64,000 nt of DNA from Streptomyces sp. NBC_00459 (GCF_036013955.1 NZ_CP107903.1:2418001-2482000); one strand, 5' to 3'. Positions 51,961 to 61,068 are shown, numbered from the stretch's first letter. Numbers and translations are program-made. Notes: a model not told the origin generated them from the letters alone.

Positions 51961-53322
51961 TCAGATCGCCGGAACGCACCGCCCGTCCTCGGTCCGGTAC
52001 TGCCACCGAGCCCCGTCCCGCACAAGCTCCCTGACCGCGCCCACGAACCGCTCGACGTGCTCGTCCGGCGTCCCCGCCCCGAAGCTCACCCGAATCGCGT
52101 TCAGCGACTTCTCCCCGGGAGCGGCCTCGGGAGCACCGCACTCCCCCTGCGTCTGCGGGTCACTGCCCAGCAGCGTCCGCACCAGCGGATGCGCGCAGAA
52201 CAGCCCGTCCCGCACGCCGATCCCGTACTCCGCGGAGAGCGCCGCGGCGAAGTGCGAGCTGTTCCACCCCTCGACGACGAACGAGATGACGCCGACGCGC
52301 GGGGCGTCGTCACCGAAGAGCGAGAGAACCCGGACCTCGGGCACCTCGGCCAGCCCCGCCCGCACGGTGTCGATCAGGTACTGCTCCCGAGCCACCAGCG
52401 AATCGAAGCCGGCCTCGGTGAGGGCGTTGCAGGCAGCCGCGATCGAGTAGGCGCCGATGACGTTCGGCGAGCCGGCCTCGTGGCGGGCGGCGGTGTCGTG
52501 CCACTCCACGTCCACTCCCCCGTCCGTGCGCCGCGTGACCTTGCGGCTGGCGCCGCCACCCGCGAGGTACGGGTCGGCGGCGCGCAGCCAGTCGGCGCGG
52601 CCGGCCAGGACACCGGCGCCGAAGGGCGCGTACAGCTTGTGCCCGGAGAAGGCGACCCAGTCGACGTCCAGGTCCTGGACGGAGACCGGGTGGTGCGGGG
52701 CCAGCTGGGCCGCGTCGAGGACGATCCGGGCGCCGTGCGCGTGGGCGGCGGCGGCCAGCTCCCGTACGGGCCACAGCTCACCGGTGACGTTGGAGGCGCC
52801 GGTGACGCAGACGAGGGCCGGGCCCTGAGGATCCCGGGCGGCGAGGGCCTCCTGGAGGGTGGTCACGGCCTGCTGGGGGGTGCGCGGGGCGTTGAGGTAG
52901 GTGACCTGGGCGTCCCGCCAGGGCAGCAGCGAGGCGTGGTGCTCGGTCTCGAAGACGAAGACCTGGCAGCCGGCGGGGAGGGCGGCGGCGAGGAGGTTGA
53001 GGGAGTCGGTGGTGGACCGGGTGAAGATCAGCTGGTCGTCGGCGCGGCAGTCCAGGAACTCGGTGACCGTCCTGCGGGCGTTCTCGAAGAGGTCCGTCGA
53101 CAGCTGGGAGAGGTAGCCGGCACCCCGGTGCACGCTGCCGTAGTAGGGCGCGTACGCGGCCACGTCGTCCCAGACCCGCTGGAGCGCGGGGGCGCTGGCC
53201 GCGTAGTCGAGCGCGGCGTAGGTGACCTCGCCGCCGGTGACGAGCGGGACGGTGACATCCCGGCCCAGAACCGACAGAGGGGCACAAACGGTCCGGTCGG
53301 CGGCAACGGTGGAGACAGACAT
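51961..53322 (-). CDS. Class V aminotransferase-like PLP enzyme
   Basis: A 453-residue fold-type I PLP enzyme related to cysteine desulfurases and kynureninase-like class V aminotransferases: LDYAASAPALQRVWDDV, HRGAGYLSQLSTD, FTRSTTDSLNLLA, ETEHHASLLPW, VTGASNVTGELWP, VLDAAQLAPHHPV and FSGHKLYAPFGAG with the PLP Lys229. A long C-terminal domain holds GLFCAHPLV and a Cys in GECGAPE. The reaction is not known. Its leader carries a SAM-IV riboswitch, so it should be active in sulfur or methionine metabolism. GGGAG lies 7 nt before ATG 53322; the longer frame lies in the leader. Confidence 0.85.
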   Translation of the reverse strand: MSVSTVAADRTVCAPLSVLGRDVTVPLVTGGEVTYAALDYAASAPALQRVWDDVAAYAPYYGSVHRGAGYLSQLSTDLFENARRTVTEFLDCRADDQLIFTRSTTDSLNLLAAALPAGCQVFVFETEHHASLLPWRDAQVTYLNAPRTPQQAVTTLQEALAARDPQGPALVCVTGASNVTGELWPVRELAAAAHAHGARIVLDAAQLAPHHPVSVQDLDVDWVAFSGHKLYAPFGAGVLAGRADWLRAADPYLAGGGASRKVTRRTDGGVDVEWHDTAARHEAGSPNVIGAYSIAAACNALTEAGFDSLVAREQYLIDTVRAGLAEVPEVRVLSLFGDDAPRVGVISFVVEGWNSSHFAAALSAEYGIGVRDGLFCAHPLVRTLLGSDPQTQGECGAPEAAPGEKSLNAIRVSFGAGTPDEHVERFVGAVRELVRDGARWQYRTEDGRCVPAI

Positions 53323-53423
53323 GGCGAACTCCCGTGAGAAGCAAGAGGAATCGCTGTGCGAGCGGACATGGCTCAGCACAGGAAAAAGGTGAAAAGGGTG
53401 TGCGGAGGCGGGGCTCGGCAGCC

Positions 53424-53444
53424 CTATCGCATTCGCTTGCTCAC
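53424..53444 (-). CDS. Mini-ORF in SAM-IV leader
   Basis: GTG AGC AAG CGA ATG CGA TAG encodes VSKRMR. It has an excellent ribosome site (GAGGGAG, 6 nt upstream), lies between the riboswitch and the aminotransferase gene, and its stop enters a GGGCT/AGCCC hairpin followed downstream by T-rich sequence. It may couple translation to attenuation. Confidence 0.5.
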   Translation of the reverse strand: MSKRMR

Positions 53445-53469
53445 GGAAGACTCCCTCGAACGACCAGGA

Positions 53470-53606
53470 CCCCTGGTGTCGAGAGGGGCCCGCGCTTGCC
53501 GTAAGCCTTGCTGCCTACGGCCTGGTCTTCATCCCGGGGCACCCCGCCACGGACGGAGGGTTGCCGGACAGTCGGCCGGGGCCTCATGACTGTCACTCAT
53601 GACCTG
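53470..53606 (-). ncRNA. SAM-IV riboswitch
   Basis: On the minus strand the conserved SAM-IV elements occur in order: GGTCATGAGTGACAG, CTGTCCGGCAACCCTCC, GGCGGGGTGCCCCGGG, GATGAAGACC closing P1, followed by the hairpin CCGTAGGC...GGCTTACGG and further paired sequence. GGTC at 53601-53604 pairs with GACC. A promoter ends a few nt upstream. It controls the aminotransferase gene. Confidence 0.93.
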
Positions 53607-53612
53607 GTACAG

Positions 53613-53642
53613 AACGTACGTGAAGTGATCGGCGTCCCGCAA
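53613..53642 (-). promoter_or_regulatory. Promoter of the SAM-IV leader
   Basis: Minus-strand -35 TTGCGG (53637-53642), 18-bp spacer, -10 TACGTT (53613-53618); the predicted start near 53606 coincides with the 5' end of the riboswitch. Confidence 0.55.
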
Positions 53643-53692
53643 CCCGTGTCCGGATCGCGGGACGCCGTCCGCCGGGAACCGCTGCGCCCCGG

Positions 53693-54757
53693 CTACGCGT
53701 TGGTGGCCGCCGACCACCGCTCCAGCGTCTTCTTCGCCGCCCCGGAGTCGATGGCCTGCGCGGCCTTCGCCATCCCGGCGCCGATCTGCTCGGCCAGGGA
53801 GCCCGGCCCCGGGTCCAGCGCCACCAGCGCCGCCGCCGAGTTGAGCAGCACGGCATCCCGTACGGGCCCGGTCTCGCCGTCCAGCAACCGTCGGGCGACC
53901 GCCGCGTTGTAGGAGGAGTCGCCGCCGCGCAGCGCCTCCACCGGGACCAGTTCGATGCCGACGTCGCGCGGGTCGAAGGCCTCCTCCGTCACCTTGCCGT
54001 CCCGGACGACCCACACCCGGGAGGTGGCGGTGATCGTCAGTTCGTCGAGGCCGTCGTCGCCCCGGAACACCAGGGACGAGTTGCCGCGCTCGGCGAAGAC
54101 ACCGGCGATGATGGGCGCCATCCGGGGATGCGCGACACCGACCGCCTGGGCCCTGACCTTGGCCGGGTTGGTCAGCGGGCCCAGGATGTTGAAGACCGTC
54201 CGGATGCCCAACTGGCCGCGTGCGGCGCCCACATGACGCATCGCCGGATGGAACTTGGCAGCGAAGCAGAAGGTGATCCCGGCCTCCTCCGCCACCTCGG
54301 CCACCCGCTTGGGCGTCAGTTCCAGATTGACCCCGAGCTGCCCCAGCACGTCCGACGCCCCGGAGGCCGAGGAGGCCGCCCGGTTGCCGTGCTTGACGAC
54401 CTTGGCGCCGGTGCCTGCGACGACGATCGCGGACATGGTGGAGATGTTCACGGTGTTGGCGCCGTCGCCGCCGGTGCCGACGATGTCGACCGTCGGCCCC
54501 GGCACCTCGATCACGTTGGCGTGCTCGTACATCGCCTGGACGAACCCCGAGATCTCCTCGACGGTCTCGCCCTTGGCCCGCAGCGCCACCACGAACCCGG
54601 CGATCTGCGCGTCGGTCGCCTCGCCGCGCATGATCAGGTTCATCGCCCAGGCGGTGTCGGCGGCGCTCAGGTCATGGCCGTCGAGCAGGCCGTTCAGCAC
54701 GCGGGGCCAGGAACGGACCGCCGCGGTATCGCCTCCGGCGGGGTTCACAGCGCTCAT
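53693..54757 (-). CDS. trpD: Anthranilate phosphoribosyltransferase
   Basis: A 354-residue TrpD that transfers the phosphoribosyl group from PRPP to anthranilate. Motifs: the [24 protein letters not shown] loop (by its ends), [47 protein letters not shown] (by its ends) and the DD/DE metal segment [16 protein letters not shown] precedes the ATG. It lies between the qcr operon and the SAM-IV aminotransferase, 26 kb from the anthranilate synthase fusion, matching trpD beside ctaE/qcr in mycobacteria (Rv2192c). Confidence 0.96.
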   Translation of the reverse strand: MSAVNPAGGDTAAVRSWPRVLNGLLDGHDLSAADTAWAMNLIMRGEATDAQIAGFVVALRAKGETVEEISGFVQAMYEHANVIEVPGPTVDIVGTGGDGANTVNISTMSAIVVAGTGAKVVKHGNRAASSASGASDVLGQLGVNLELTPKRVAEVAEEAGITFCFAAKFHPAMRHVGAARGQLGIRTVFNILGPLTNPAKVRAQAVGVAHPRMAPIIAGVFAERGNSSLVFRGDDGLDELTITATSRVWVVRDGKVTEEAFDPRDVGIELVPVEALRGGDSSYNAAVARRLLDGETGPVRDAVLLNSAAALVALDPGPGSLAEQIGAGMAKAAQAIDSGAAKKTLERWSAATNA

Positions 54758-54841
54758 CTGCCGCTCCTGGATCGGTCCCGGCGGGACTCCGCGGGACTCC
54801 TAGTGGGAATGGGAACACCCTATCCAGCCCGACGGCACGAC

Positions 54842-54876
54842 GAAGGGCCCCGTCCGATGTACGGACGGGGCCCTTC
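54842..54876. terminator. Terminator of the ctaE-qcrCAB operon
   Basis: GAAGGGCCCCGTCCG and CGGACGGGGCCCTTC, perfect 15-bp arms with a 5-nt loop, between qcrB and trpD. No T-run follows on the minus strand. Confidence 0.75.
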
Positions 54877-54901
54877 TGCCGTGTGTGGCGAAGCGAGGTG
54901 A

Positions 54902-56542
54902 TCAGTGGTGGCCGTGGCCGCTCGTGATCTCCTTGTACTCCTCGGCTGTCGGCTTGGGGATCTGGCTGTCCTCGCCGTAGTACGACTTGCTGAGCTTGGC
55001 GCGCAGCTTCTCCGTGCCCTTCACCTTGCGCTCGACACCGTTCTCGTCGACCGTCGCGCCGATCATGGCCGGCTCGTACTGCTCGTGCGCGGTGAGCGTG
55101 TGCAGGGCCTCCTGGCTGAGCGGCTCGTGCACCTCGATGAACTCACCGTGCGGCAGGCGCTTGATGATGCCCGACTCGCGGCCGTGCAGCACCTTGTCCT
55201 TGTCGCGGCGCTGGAGGCCGAGGCAGATCCGCTTGGTGGCGATGAACGCGAGGACCGGGGCGACGAAGAACGCGATCCGTACGAACCAGGTGATCGCGTT
55301 GATCGACAGGTGGAAGTGCGTGGCCCAGAGGTCGTTTCCACCACCGATCAGCAGCACCATGTACCAGGTGATCCACGCGACGCCGAAGGCCGTACGGGTC
55401 GGCGCGTTGCGCGGGCGGTCCAGGATGTGGTGCTCGCTCTTGTCGCCGGTGACCCAGGACTCGACGAACGGGTAGACCGCGATCGCGACCAGGACGAGCG
55501 GGAAGATGATCAGCGGGATGAACACGCCCAGGACGAGCGTGTGACCCCAGAAGTTGATCTCCCAGCCCGGCATGACACGGATCAGACCCTCGGAGAAGCC
55601 CATGTACCAGTCGGGCTGGGCGCCGGTCGACACCTGGTCCGGACGGTAGGGACCCATGGCCCAGATCGGGTTGATCGAGGCGATGGCCGCGATGACCGCG
55701 ATGACACCGAAGACCAGGAAGAAGAAGCCTCCGGCCTTGGCCATGTAGACCGGCAGCAGCGGCATGCCGACGACGTTGTTGTTCGTCTTTCCGGGGCCCG
55801 CGAACTGCGTGTGCTTGTGGTAAAAGACCAGGATCAGGTGCGCCACCATCAGGCCGAGCATGATGCCCGGCAGCAGCAGTACGTGGATCGAGTAGAACCG
55901 GGCCACGAAGTCGCCGCCGGGGAACTCACCGCCGAACAGGAAGAACGACAGGTACGTGCCCACGACCGGCACGGACAGGACCGCGCCCTCCATGAAGCGC
56001 ACACCGGTGCCGGAGAGCAGGTCGTCCGGGAGCGAGTAGCCGGTGAACCCGGTGAACATGCCCAGGACGAACAGCAGGAACCCGAACAGCCAGTTGACCT
56101 CGCGGGGCTTGCGGAACGCACCCGTGAAGAACACGCGCATCATGTGCACGAACATGCCGGCGAGGAAGATCAGCGCCGCCCAGTGGTGGATCTGCCGGAT
56201 CAGCAGACCACCGCGCACATCGAAGGAGATGTGCATGGTCGAGTTGAACGCCTCGGACATCAGCTGGCCCTGCAGCGGGATGTAGCTGCCGTGGTACTCC
56301 ACCTCGTTCATCGACGGGTGGAAGAACAGCGTCAGATACACACCCGTGAGGATGATGATGATGAAGCTGTACATGCAGACTTCGCCGAGCATGAACGACC
56401 AGTGGTCGGGGAAGATCTTGCGCATGTTGGTCTTGGCCAGGGAGTAGATCCCCAGTCGGCCGTCGGCCCAGTCGGCGACACGCTCACCGGCGGGTGCCTT
56501 CTCGCGCGACGAACGCGCGTCTGTGTTTGCCGTAGTACTCAT
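54902..56542 (-). CDS. qcrB: Cytochrome bc1 complex cytochrome b subunit
   Basis: A 546-residue QcrB, the quinol-oxidising core of the actinobacterial bcc complex. Eight to nine helices; haem-ligating His in helices II and IV (MHISFDVRGGLLIRQIHHWAAL by its ends, and HMMRVFFTG, RFYSIHVLLLPG), and the quinol-site PEWY-like segment DWYMGFSEG. The C-terminal hydrophilic extension (about 430-546) is typical of actinobacteria. QcrB is the target of Q203-type inhibitors in mycobacteria. The ATG overlaps the qcrA stop (ATGA). Confidence 0.97.
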   Translation of the reverse strand: MSTTANTDARSSREKAPAGERVADWADGRLGIYSLAKTNMRKIFPDHWSFMLGEVCMYSFIIIILTGVYLTLFFHPSMNEVEYHGSYIPLQGQLMSEAFNSTMHISFDVRGGLLIRQIHHWAALIFLAGMFVHMMRVFFTGAFRKPREVNWLFGFLLFVLGMFTGFTGYSLPDDLLSGTGVRFMEGAVLSVPVVGTYLSFFLFGGEFPGGDFVARFYSIHVLLLPGIMLGLMVAHLILVFYHKHTQFAGPGKTNNNVVGMPLLPVYMAKAGGFFFLVFGVIAVIAAIASINPIWAMGPYRPDQVSTGAQPDWYMGFSEGLIRVMPGWEINFWGHTLVLGVFIPLIIFPLVLVAIAVYPFVESWVTGDKSEHHILDRPRNAPTRTAFGVAWITWYMVLLIGGGNDLWATHFHLSINAITWFVRIAFFVAPVLAFIATKRICLGLQRRDKDKVLHGRESGIIKRLPHGEFIEVHEPLSQEALHTLTAHEQYEPAMIGATVDENGVERKVKGTEKLRAKLSKSYYGEDSQIPKPTAEEYKEITSGHGHH

Positions 56543-57606
56543 CCGCGCTCCCAGAAGGCAGGACCGACGGGCTCGGAGAAGTCGCCGAGCGCCTCAAGGT
56601 AGCCCTCGTCGTTCACGCCGATGCGCAGCTGCGGCAGGGCGTGACCGGCGGGGCCGAAGATCACCCGGGCGCCGTCGGAGAGGTCGAAGGTGGACTGGTG
56701 GCAGGGGCAGAGCACGTGGTGCGTCTGCTGCTCGTACAGGGAGATCGGGCAACCGACGTGGGTGCAGATCTTCGAGTACGCCACGATGCCCTCGTGGGAC
56801 CACTCGAGCTCGCGCTTGTCCTTGATGTTGTCCGGCTGGATGCGGACGATCATCAGGGCGGCCTTGGCGATCTCGGTCTGGAACTCGTGGTCGTCCTCCT
56901 CCAGGCCCTCGGGCTTGGCGAAGGTGAGTGACCCGACCGCGACGTCCGAGGGGCGCAGCGGCTCGTTCGTGTTCATGTTGACGAGCAGCTTGCCCTTGGA
57001 CCACAGGGTGTGGCGCAGCTTCGTCCCGGGCAGCGTGCCGAGGTCGCGCAGCAGCATGACGCCGGAGAGCGGGAACAGGGCCAGCGCGCCGAACATCGTG
57101 TTGCGGACCAGCTTGCGCCGGCCGATCGCGGACTCCTTGGCGCCCTGCTTGAAGTCGGCCAGGACCTTCGCCTTGACCTCGGGCGGCGCGGAGATCGCGT
57201 GCCGCTCGTCGACGAGCTCCTCGTCGGACATCAGGGTGCGGGCCCAGTGGACCGCGCCCGCGCCGATCGTGAAGAGCGCCACCCCGAGGGACAGGCCCAA
57301 CGCGAAGTTCAGCGCGTTGATGTGCCCGATCGGGAAGACGAAGATCGCCTTGTCGTGCGGGATGCCCACGTACGAGGCGATGAAGGCGACGGTGGCCACC
57401 ATCGACAGCGTGAACAGGAAGGCGACCGCGCGCTCGGACCGCTTGGCGGCCCGCTCGTCGATGTCCTGGACACGGTGTTCGTGGGGCGGCAGCCCCGGGT
57501 CCGCGAACGGGTTCTTCTCGTCCGCGACGCCCACGGCACCGTGCTCGTTGTGCGATGCGGCCTGCGCAGCGGGCAGGTTCTCTTCTGGAATGTCTTGGCT
57601 ACTCAT
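56539..57606 (-). CDS. qcrA: Rieske iron-sulfur subunit of the bcc complex
   Basis: A 355-residue QcrA. Unlike mitochondrial forms it has three membrane helices (about 70-90, 100-120, 165-185) before the Rieske domain. The [2Fe-2S] ligands are in CTHVGCP (Cys281, His283, with Cys286) and CPCH (Cys300, Cys302, His303). It passes electrons from quinol to the dihaem cytochrome QcrC. The start at 57606 overlaps the qcrC stop (ATGA); the longer frame to 57642 would lie in qcrC. The N-terminus is polar and non-conserved. Confidence 0.97.
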   Translation of the reverse strand: MSSQDIPEENLPAAQAASHNEHGAVGVADEKNPFADPGLPPHEHRVQDIDERAAKRSERAVAFLFTLSMVATVAFIASYVGIPHDKAIFVFPIGHINALNFALGLSLGVALFTIGAGAVHWARTLMSDEELVDERHAISAPPEVKAKVLADFKQGAKESAIGRRKLVRNTMFGALALFPLSGVMLLRDLGTLPGTKLRHTLWSKGKLLVNMNTNEPLRPSDVAVGSLTFAKPEGLEEDDHEFQTEIAKAALMIVRIQPDNIKDKRELEWSHEGIVAYSKICTHVGCPISLYEQQTHHVLCPCHQSTFDLSDGARVIFGPAGHALPQLRIGVNDEGYLEALGDFSEPVGPAFWERG

Positions 57607-58415
57607 GACTTCTTGGCCTTTGCGGTCCGAGCGGCGACCCAAACGGCGACCGCGATGAGCGCTCCGAGGCCGAAGATCCAGGCGAACAGGCCTTCACTGA
57701 CCGGTCCGAGACCGCCCAGGCCGAGGCCGCCGGGCTCCACGGTGTCCTCGCCGTTGACCGCGTCGAGGTACGCGATGATGTCCTTCTTGTTCTTCTCCGA
57801 CAGCGTCGTGTCGGGGAAGGACGGCATGTTCTGCGGGCCGGTCTGCATGGCCTCGTAGATGTGCTTCGGGGCGACACCTTCAAGGTCCGGGGCGAACTTG
57901 CCGTGCGTGAGCGCACCGCCCTTGCCGGTGAAGTTGTGGCACTGGGCGCAGTTGGTGCGGAAGAGCTCGCCACCCTTGGCGATGTCCGCGCCGTCGGGGC
58001 CGTACTGCTCCTCGGTGGGCACGGACGGACCGGTGCCCAGCGACGCGATGTACGTCGCGAGCTGGTCGATCTGCGCCTGCGAGTAGATGTTCTTCTTCTT
58101 CGGGATCTGCGCGCCCTGCGAGGTCGCGGCCGGCATGCGGCCGGTCGCCACCTGGAAGTCGACCGCCGCGGCGCCGACGCCCACCAGGCTCGGACCGTCG
58201 GAGGACCCCTGACCGCCGGTGCCGTGGCAGCTGGCGCAGCCCACGGAGTAGAGCCTCTGCCCCTCCGTGATGGTGAGGGACTGGGCGGTTTCATCGGCCT
58301 TCGCCTGGCCCGTAGGCGCGACAGCGGAGTACAGCCCCCCGATGGCCGCCAGCGCGATGAGTAGGACGACGACCGCCGCCATCGGATGGCGTCGTCGTGC
58401 GGAGAGCTTTTTCAC
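57603..58415 (-). CDS. qcrC: Dihaem cytochrome c subunit of the bcc complex
   Basis: A 270-residue QcrC with an N-terminal signal/anchor helix (about 11-33), two class I c-type haem sites CASCH (60-64) and CAQCH (156-160), and a C-terminal helix (about 243-262). It links QcrA directly to cytochrome oxidase in the bcc-aa3 supercomplex; these bacteria have no soluble cytochrome c. GTG start at 58415. Order qcrC-qcrA-qcrB with overlapping stops and starts. Confidence 0.97.
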   Translation of the reverse strand: MKKLSARRRHPMAAVVVLLIALAAIGGLYSAVAPTGQAKADETAQSLTITEGQRLYSVGCASCHGTGGQGSSDGPSLVGVGAAAVDFQVATGRMPAATSQGAQIPKKKNIYSQAQIDQLATYIASLGTGPSVPTEEQYGPDGADIAKGGELFRTNCAQCHNFTGKGGALTHGKFAPDLEGVAPKHIYEAMQTGPQNMPSFPDTTLSEKNKKDIIAYLDAVNGEDTVEPGGLGLGGLGPVSEGLFAWIFGLGALIAVAVWVAARTAKAKKS

Positions 58416-58498
58416 GGATTACCCCGGTGTCAGGATCTTCAGCGTCGAGTCTTCTGGAGGTGTCGGGCGGACCCGATGTGAGGATCGGGCGGGCCCGG

Positions 58499-59119
58499 CT
58501 ACTTGATCATGTAGATCGTGGCGAAGAGCCCGATCCAGACGACGTCGACGAAGTGCCAGTAGTAGGACACGACGATCGCGGCTGTCGCCTGCTCATGGGT
58601 GAACCTTCGCGCCGCGTACGTCCTGCCGAGGACGAACAGGAACGCGATGAGACCGCCCGTCACGTGCATGCCGTGGAAGCCGGTGGTCAGGTAGAACACC
58701 GAGCCGTACGGGTCGGAGGAGAGCGAGAGCCCGTCCTTCTTGACCAGCTCGGTGTACTCGAAGACCTGACCGCCGATGAAGATCGCACCCATGACGAAGG
58801 TGACGATGAACCACATCCGGAGCTTCTTCACGTCACCGCGCTCGGCGGCGAACACGCCGAGCTGGCAGGTGAGGGAAGAGAGCACCAGGATCGTGGTGTT
58901 GGCCGCGGAGAACGGGAAGTTGAGGCTTGACGCCATCTCCTTCCAGTGATCCGGACCGGTCACCGATCGCAGGGTGAAGTACATCGCGAAGAGGGCCGCG
59001 AAGAACATCAGCTCGGAACTCAGCCAGATGATGGTTCCGACGCTGGTGAGGTTCGGCCGGTTGACCGACGGGTGCGCGTGCCCGGTTTCTACTGTCGTTG
59101 CTGTCGCCACGACCGACAT
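58499..59119 (-). CDS. ctaE: Cytochrome c oxidase subunit III
   Basis: A 206-residue CtaE with five membrane helices: [25 protein letters not shown] first helix ([15 protein letters not shown]), then [25 protein letters not shown] and [19 protein letters not shown]. It stabilises subunit I of aa3 oxidase. It heads the operon ctaE-qcrC-qcrA-qcrB. The start codon lies inside a 21-bp palindrome (59110-59130) and there is no ribosome site; GATAAG upstream (59131-59136) may be the -10. Divergent from the pseudo-receiver gene. Confidence 0.96.
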   Translation of the reverse strand: MSVVATATTVETGHAHPSVNRPNLTSVGTIIWLSSELMFFAALFAMYFTLRSVTGPDHWKEMASSLNFPFSAANTTILVLSSLTCQLGVFAAERGDVKKLRMWFIVTFVMGAIFIGGQVFEYTELVKKDGLSLSSDPYGSVFYLTTGFHGMHVTGGLIAFLFVLGRTYAARRFTHEQATAAIVVSYYWHFVDVVWIGLFATIYMIK

Positions 59120-59130
59120 TATGTCGGTCG
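59110..59130. promoter_or_regulatory. 21-bp palindrome spanning the ctaE start codon
   Basis: Perfect arms CGACCGACAT and ATGTCGGTCG with one central T; the ctaE ATG is 59117-59119 on the minus strand. Possible operator or start-site hairpin in a leaderless or short-leader mRNA. Confidence 0.7.
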
Positions 59131-59308
59131 CTTATCCCGCCCTCACGCCGGGGGGTGCCGTTCGGGGTGTCTGCGGGGTGTGTCCAGCCCGTATGGCCCA
59201 TCGGACGACTGTCCGAGCGGGGTTCTGACAGGGGGTTCGAGGGAGTAGCATCCGGCCCAACGGACCCGGTCCGTCTGTCCGTACGACGCTGATGTCTCGG
59301 AGGGAACA

Positions 59309-59710
59309 ATGCAGCCGACCGCCACGGTGCTGGTCTACAGCGATGACTCCAACACCCGCGAGCAGGTGCGGTTGGCGACGGGTCGGCGACCCGCTCCCGA
59401 CGTTCCCGTTGTCGAGTTCCTCGAATGTGCGACGCCCGCCGCTGTCCTGAAGGAGCTGGACAAGGGCGGGATCGACGTCTGTGTGCTGGACGGGGAGGCC
59501 GTGCCCATGGGGGGCATGGGGCTGTGCCGGCAGATCAAGGACGAGGTTTTCGAGTGTCCGCCGGTGCTGTTGCTGATCGGGCGACCGCAGGACGCGTGGC
59601 TGGCGACGTGGAGCCGGGCCGAGGCGGCGGTCACCCTGCCGGTGGATCCGGTGGAGTTCGCGTCGGCGTTGGCTTCTTTGCTGCGGGTCAAGAAGGCCTT
59701 GAGCGCCTAG
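59309..59710 (+). CDS. Stand-alone pseudo-receiver protein
   Basis: A 133-residue protein with a CheY-like fold: YSDD (acidic pair Asp12-Asp13), VCVLDGEAVP with Asp61 at the phospho-acceptor place, and a last helix FASALASLLRVKKAL. The conserved Thr/Ser after strand 4 is replaced (LLLIGRPQD) and the Lys before strand-5 Pro is Leu (TLPVDP), so normal phosphorylation switching is doubtful. It has no output domain. GGAGGGAACA precedes the ATG. It is divergent from ctaE and lies between the two oxidase operons; a role in respiratory control is only a guess. Confidence 0.75.
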   Translation: MQPTATVLVYSDDSNTREQVRLATGRRPAPDVPVVEFLECATPAAVLKELDKGGIDVCVLDGEAVPMGGMGLCRQIKDEVFECPPVLLLIGRPQDAWLATWSRAEAAVTLPVDPVEFASALASLLRVKKALSA

Positions 59711-59727
59711 GGGCCCGGTTCGACCGG

Positions 59728-60990
59728 TCAGATGCTCTCCGGGGTCAGGCGTACCTGGTTGGCCGGAATTGAGCCCTCTGGAGAAGTGGTTGTGAGGGCG
59801 CTTCCGCCCTGCCACTTCTTCCAGTCCAGGTTCCAGTCGCCGAACCCGTTGCCGAAGGTCTCCATCGTGTTGCCGTCGGAGTTGACGACCTTGACGACGT
59901 CGCCTTCCCGGACGTTGTCGAAGAACCACTCGGCGTTGCCGGTGCTCATGCCGGTGCAGCCGTGGCTGACGTTGGCGGAACCCTGGGAGCCCACGGACCA
60001 CGGGGCGGCGTGGACGTACTCGCCGCTCCAGGTCACCCGGGTGGCGTAGTAGACCGGCAGGTCGTACGAGTCGGCACTGCCCTCGGCTATGCCGATGCTG
60101 GTGCCGCGCATGCGTACGAAGTACTCCTTGCCGAGTACGACCTTGACGCCGTTGCGGGTCTCGAAGCCGGGCTTGCCCGTGGTGACGGGGATGGTGTTGA
60201 TCACCTTGTCGTTCTTGTAGACGGTCATCTCGTGGGACGACGCGTCCGTGACGGCTATGACCCGGTCGCCGGTGGTGAAGGTCAGGGGCTTGGCCCTGCC
60301 GCCCCAGAGCCGGTCGGCGACCTTGATGCCGGGCAGGTTGCTGCGCACGTGGACGGTGGCCCGGGCGGGCCAGTACTCCTTGGGCCGGAAGTGGAGTTGC
60401 TTGTCGTCCACCCAGTGCCACGCGCCCTCGGTGGTGGGGGTCGAGTCCACCTTGAGGGCGCGCTCGACTATCGCGCGCTGCGCCTTTCCCCGTACGGGTT
60501 CGCTGAGTTCGGCCGTCACCGGCTGCCCCACGCCGTAGGTGCCCGCCTTCGGGCCGAAGGTGACGTTCAGCCGCTTCTTGGTGGTCGGCCTGCTGGTGTC
60601 GAAGGTGCGCGTCTCGCGGCCGGGGGCGCCGTCCTCGTCCTCCGTGCTCACCCGGACCGTGTAACGGGCGCCTGCGGCCAGGGGGGAGGTGCTGTGCCAG
60701 CGGCTGCCGTCGGCGGAGAGTTCGCCGGCCACGTAGCGTCCGGTGGCGTCGACGGCCGTGACGTCCGTGATGCGGTCGTCGGAGTCGTCGGAGGTGATCT
60801 CCAGCGGTTTGTCCGGGTCGGCCTTCTTGCCGTCGCCGACCGAGCCGCCGAAGGAGATCTGCTCAGCCGCGTCGTACGGCTTCGCCGAGAGGGGATGGCC
60901 GCCGGAGCCGCAGGCGCTGGTGGACGCGCCCAGGGCGGCCACCAGGAGGGTGCAGCTGACGACCGTACGGTTACGCGGTGAGTGCCTCAT
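59728..60990 (-). CDS. L,D-transpeptidase lipoprotein
   Basis: A 420-residue lipoprotein (lipobox GASTSAC, Cys near 27) with two Ig-like beta domains (about 45-155 and 160-250) and a YkuD catalytic domain (255-385) holding the His343/Cys345 motif SHGCTGMS and YVHAAPW. These enzymes make 3-3 peptidoglycan cross-links, as mycobacterial LdtMt2-type proteins do. The C-terminal 35 residues with FGNGFGDWNLDW form the usual cap. Converges with the pseudo-receiver, separated by 17 nt. Confidence 0.93.
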   Translation of the reverse strand: MRHSPRNRTVVSCTLLVAALGASTSACGSGGHPLSAKPYDAAEQISFGGSVGDGKKADPDKPLEITSDDSDDRITDVTAVDATGRYVAGELSADGSRWHSTSPLAAGARYTVRVSTEDEDGAPGRETRTFDTSRPTTKKRLNVTFGPKAGTYGVGQPVTAELSEPVRGKAQRAIVERALKVDSTPTTEGAWHWVDDKQLHFRPKEYWPARATVHVRSNLPGIKVADRLWGGRAKPLTFTTGDRVIAVTDASSHEMTVYKNDKVINTIPVTTGKPGFETRNGVKVVLGKEYFVRMRGTSIGIAEGSADSYDLPVYYATRVTWSGEYVHAAPWSVGSQGSANVSHGCTGMSTGNAEWFFDNVREGDVVKVVNSDGNTMETFGNGFGDWNLDWKKWQGGSALTTTSPEGSIPANQVRLTPESI

Positions 60991-61068
60991 GCCCTCACGC
61001 TAAGAACGTGCGGCGGCCTCGGCGCGTCGGGTGATCCGTGCGAGGGAACGAGGGTGTGGCAAAAGAGG

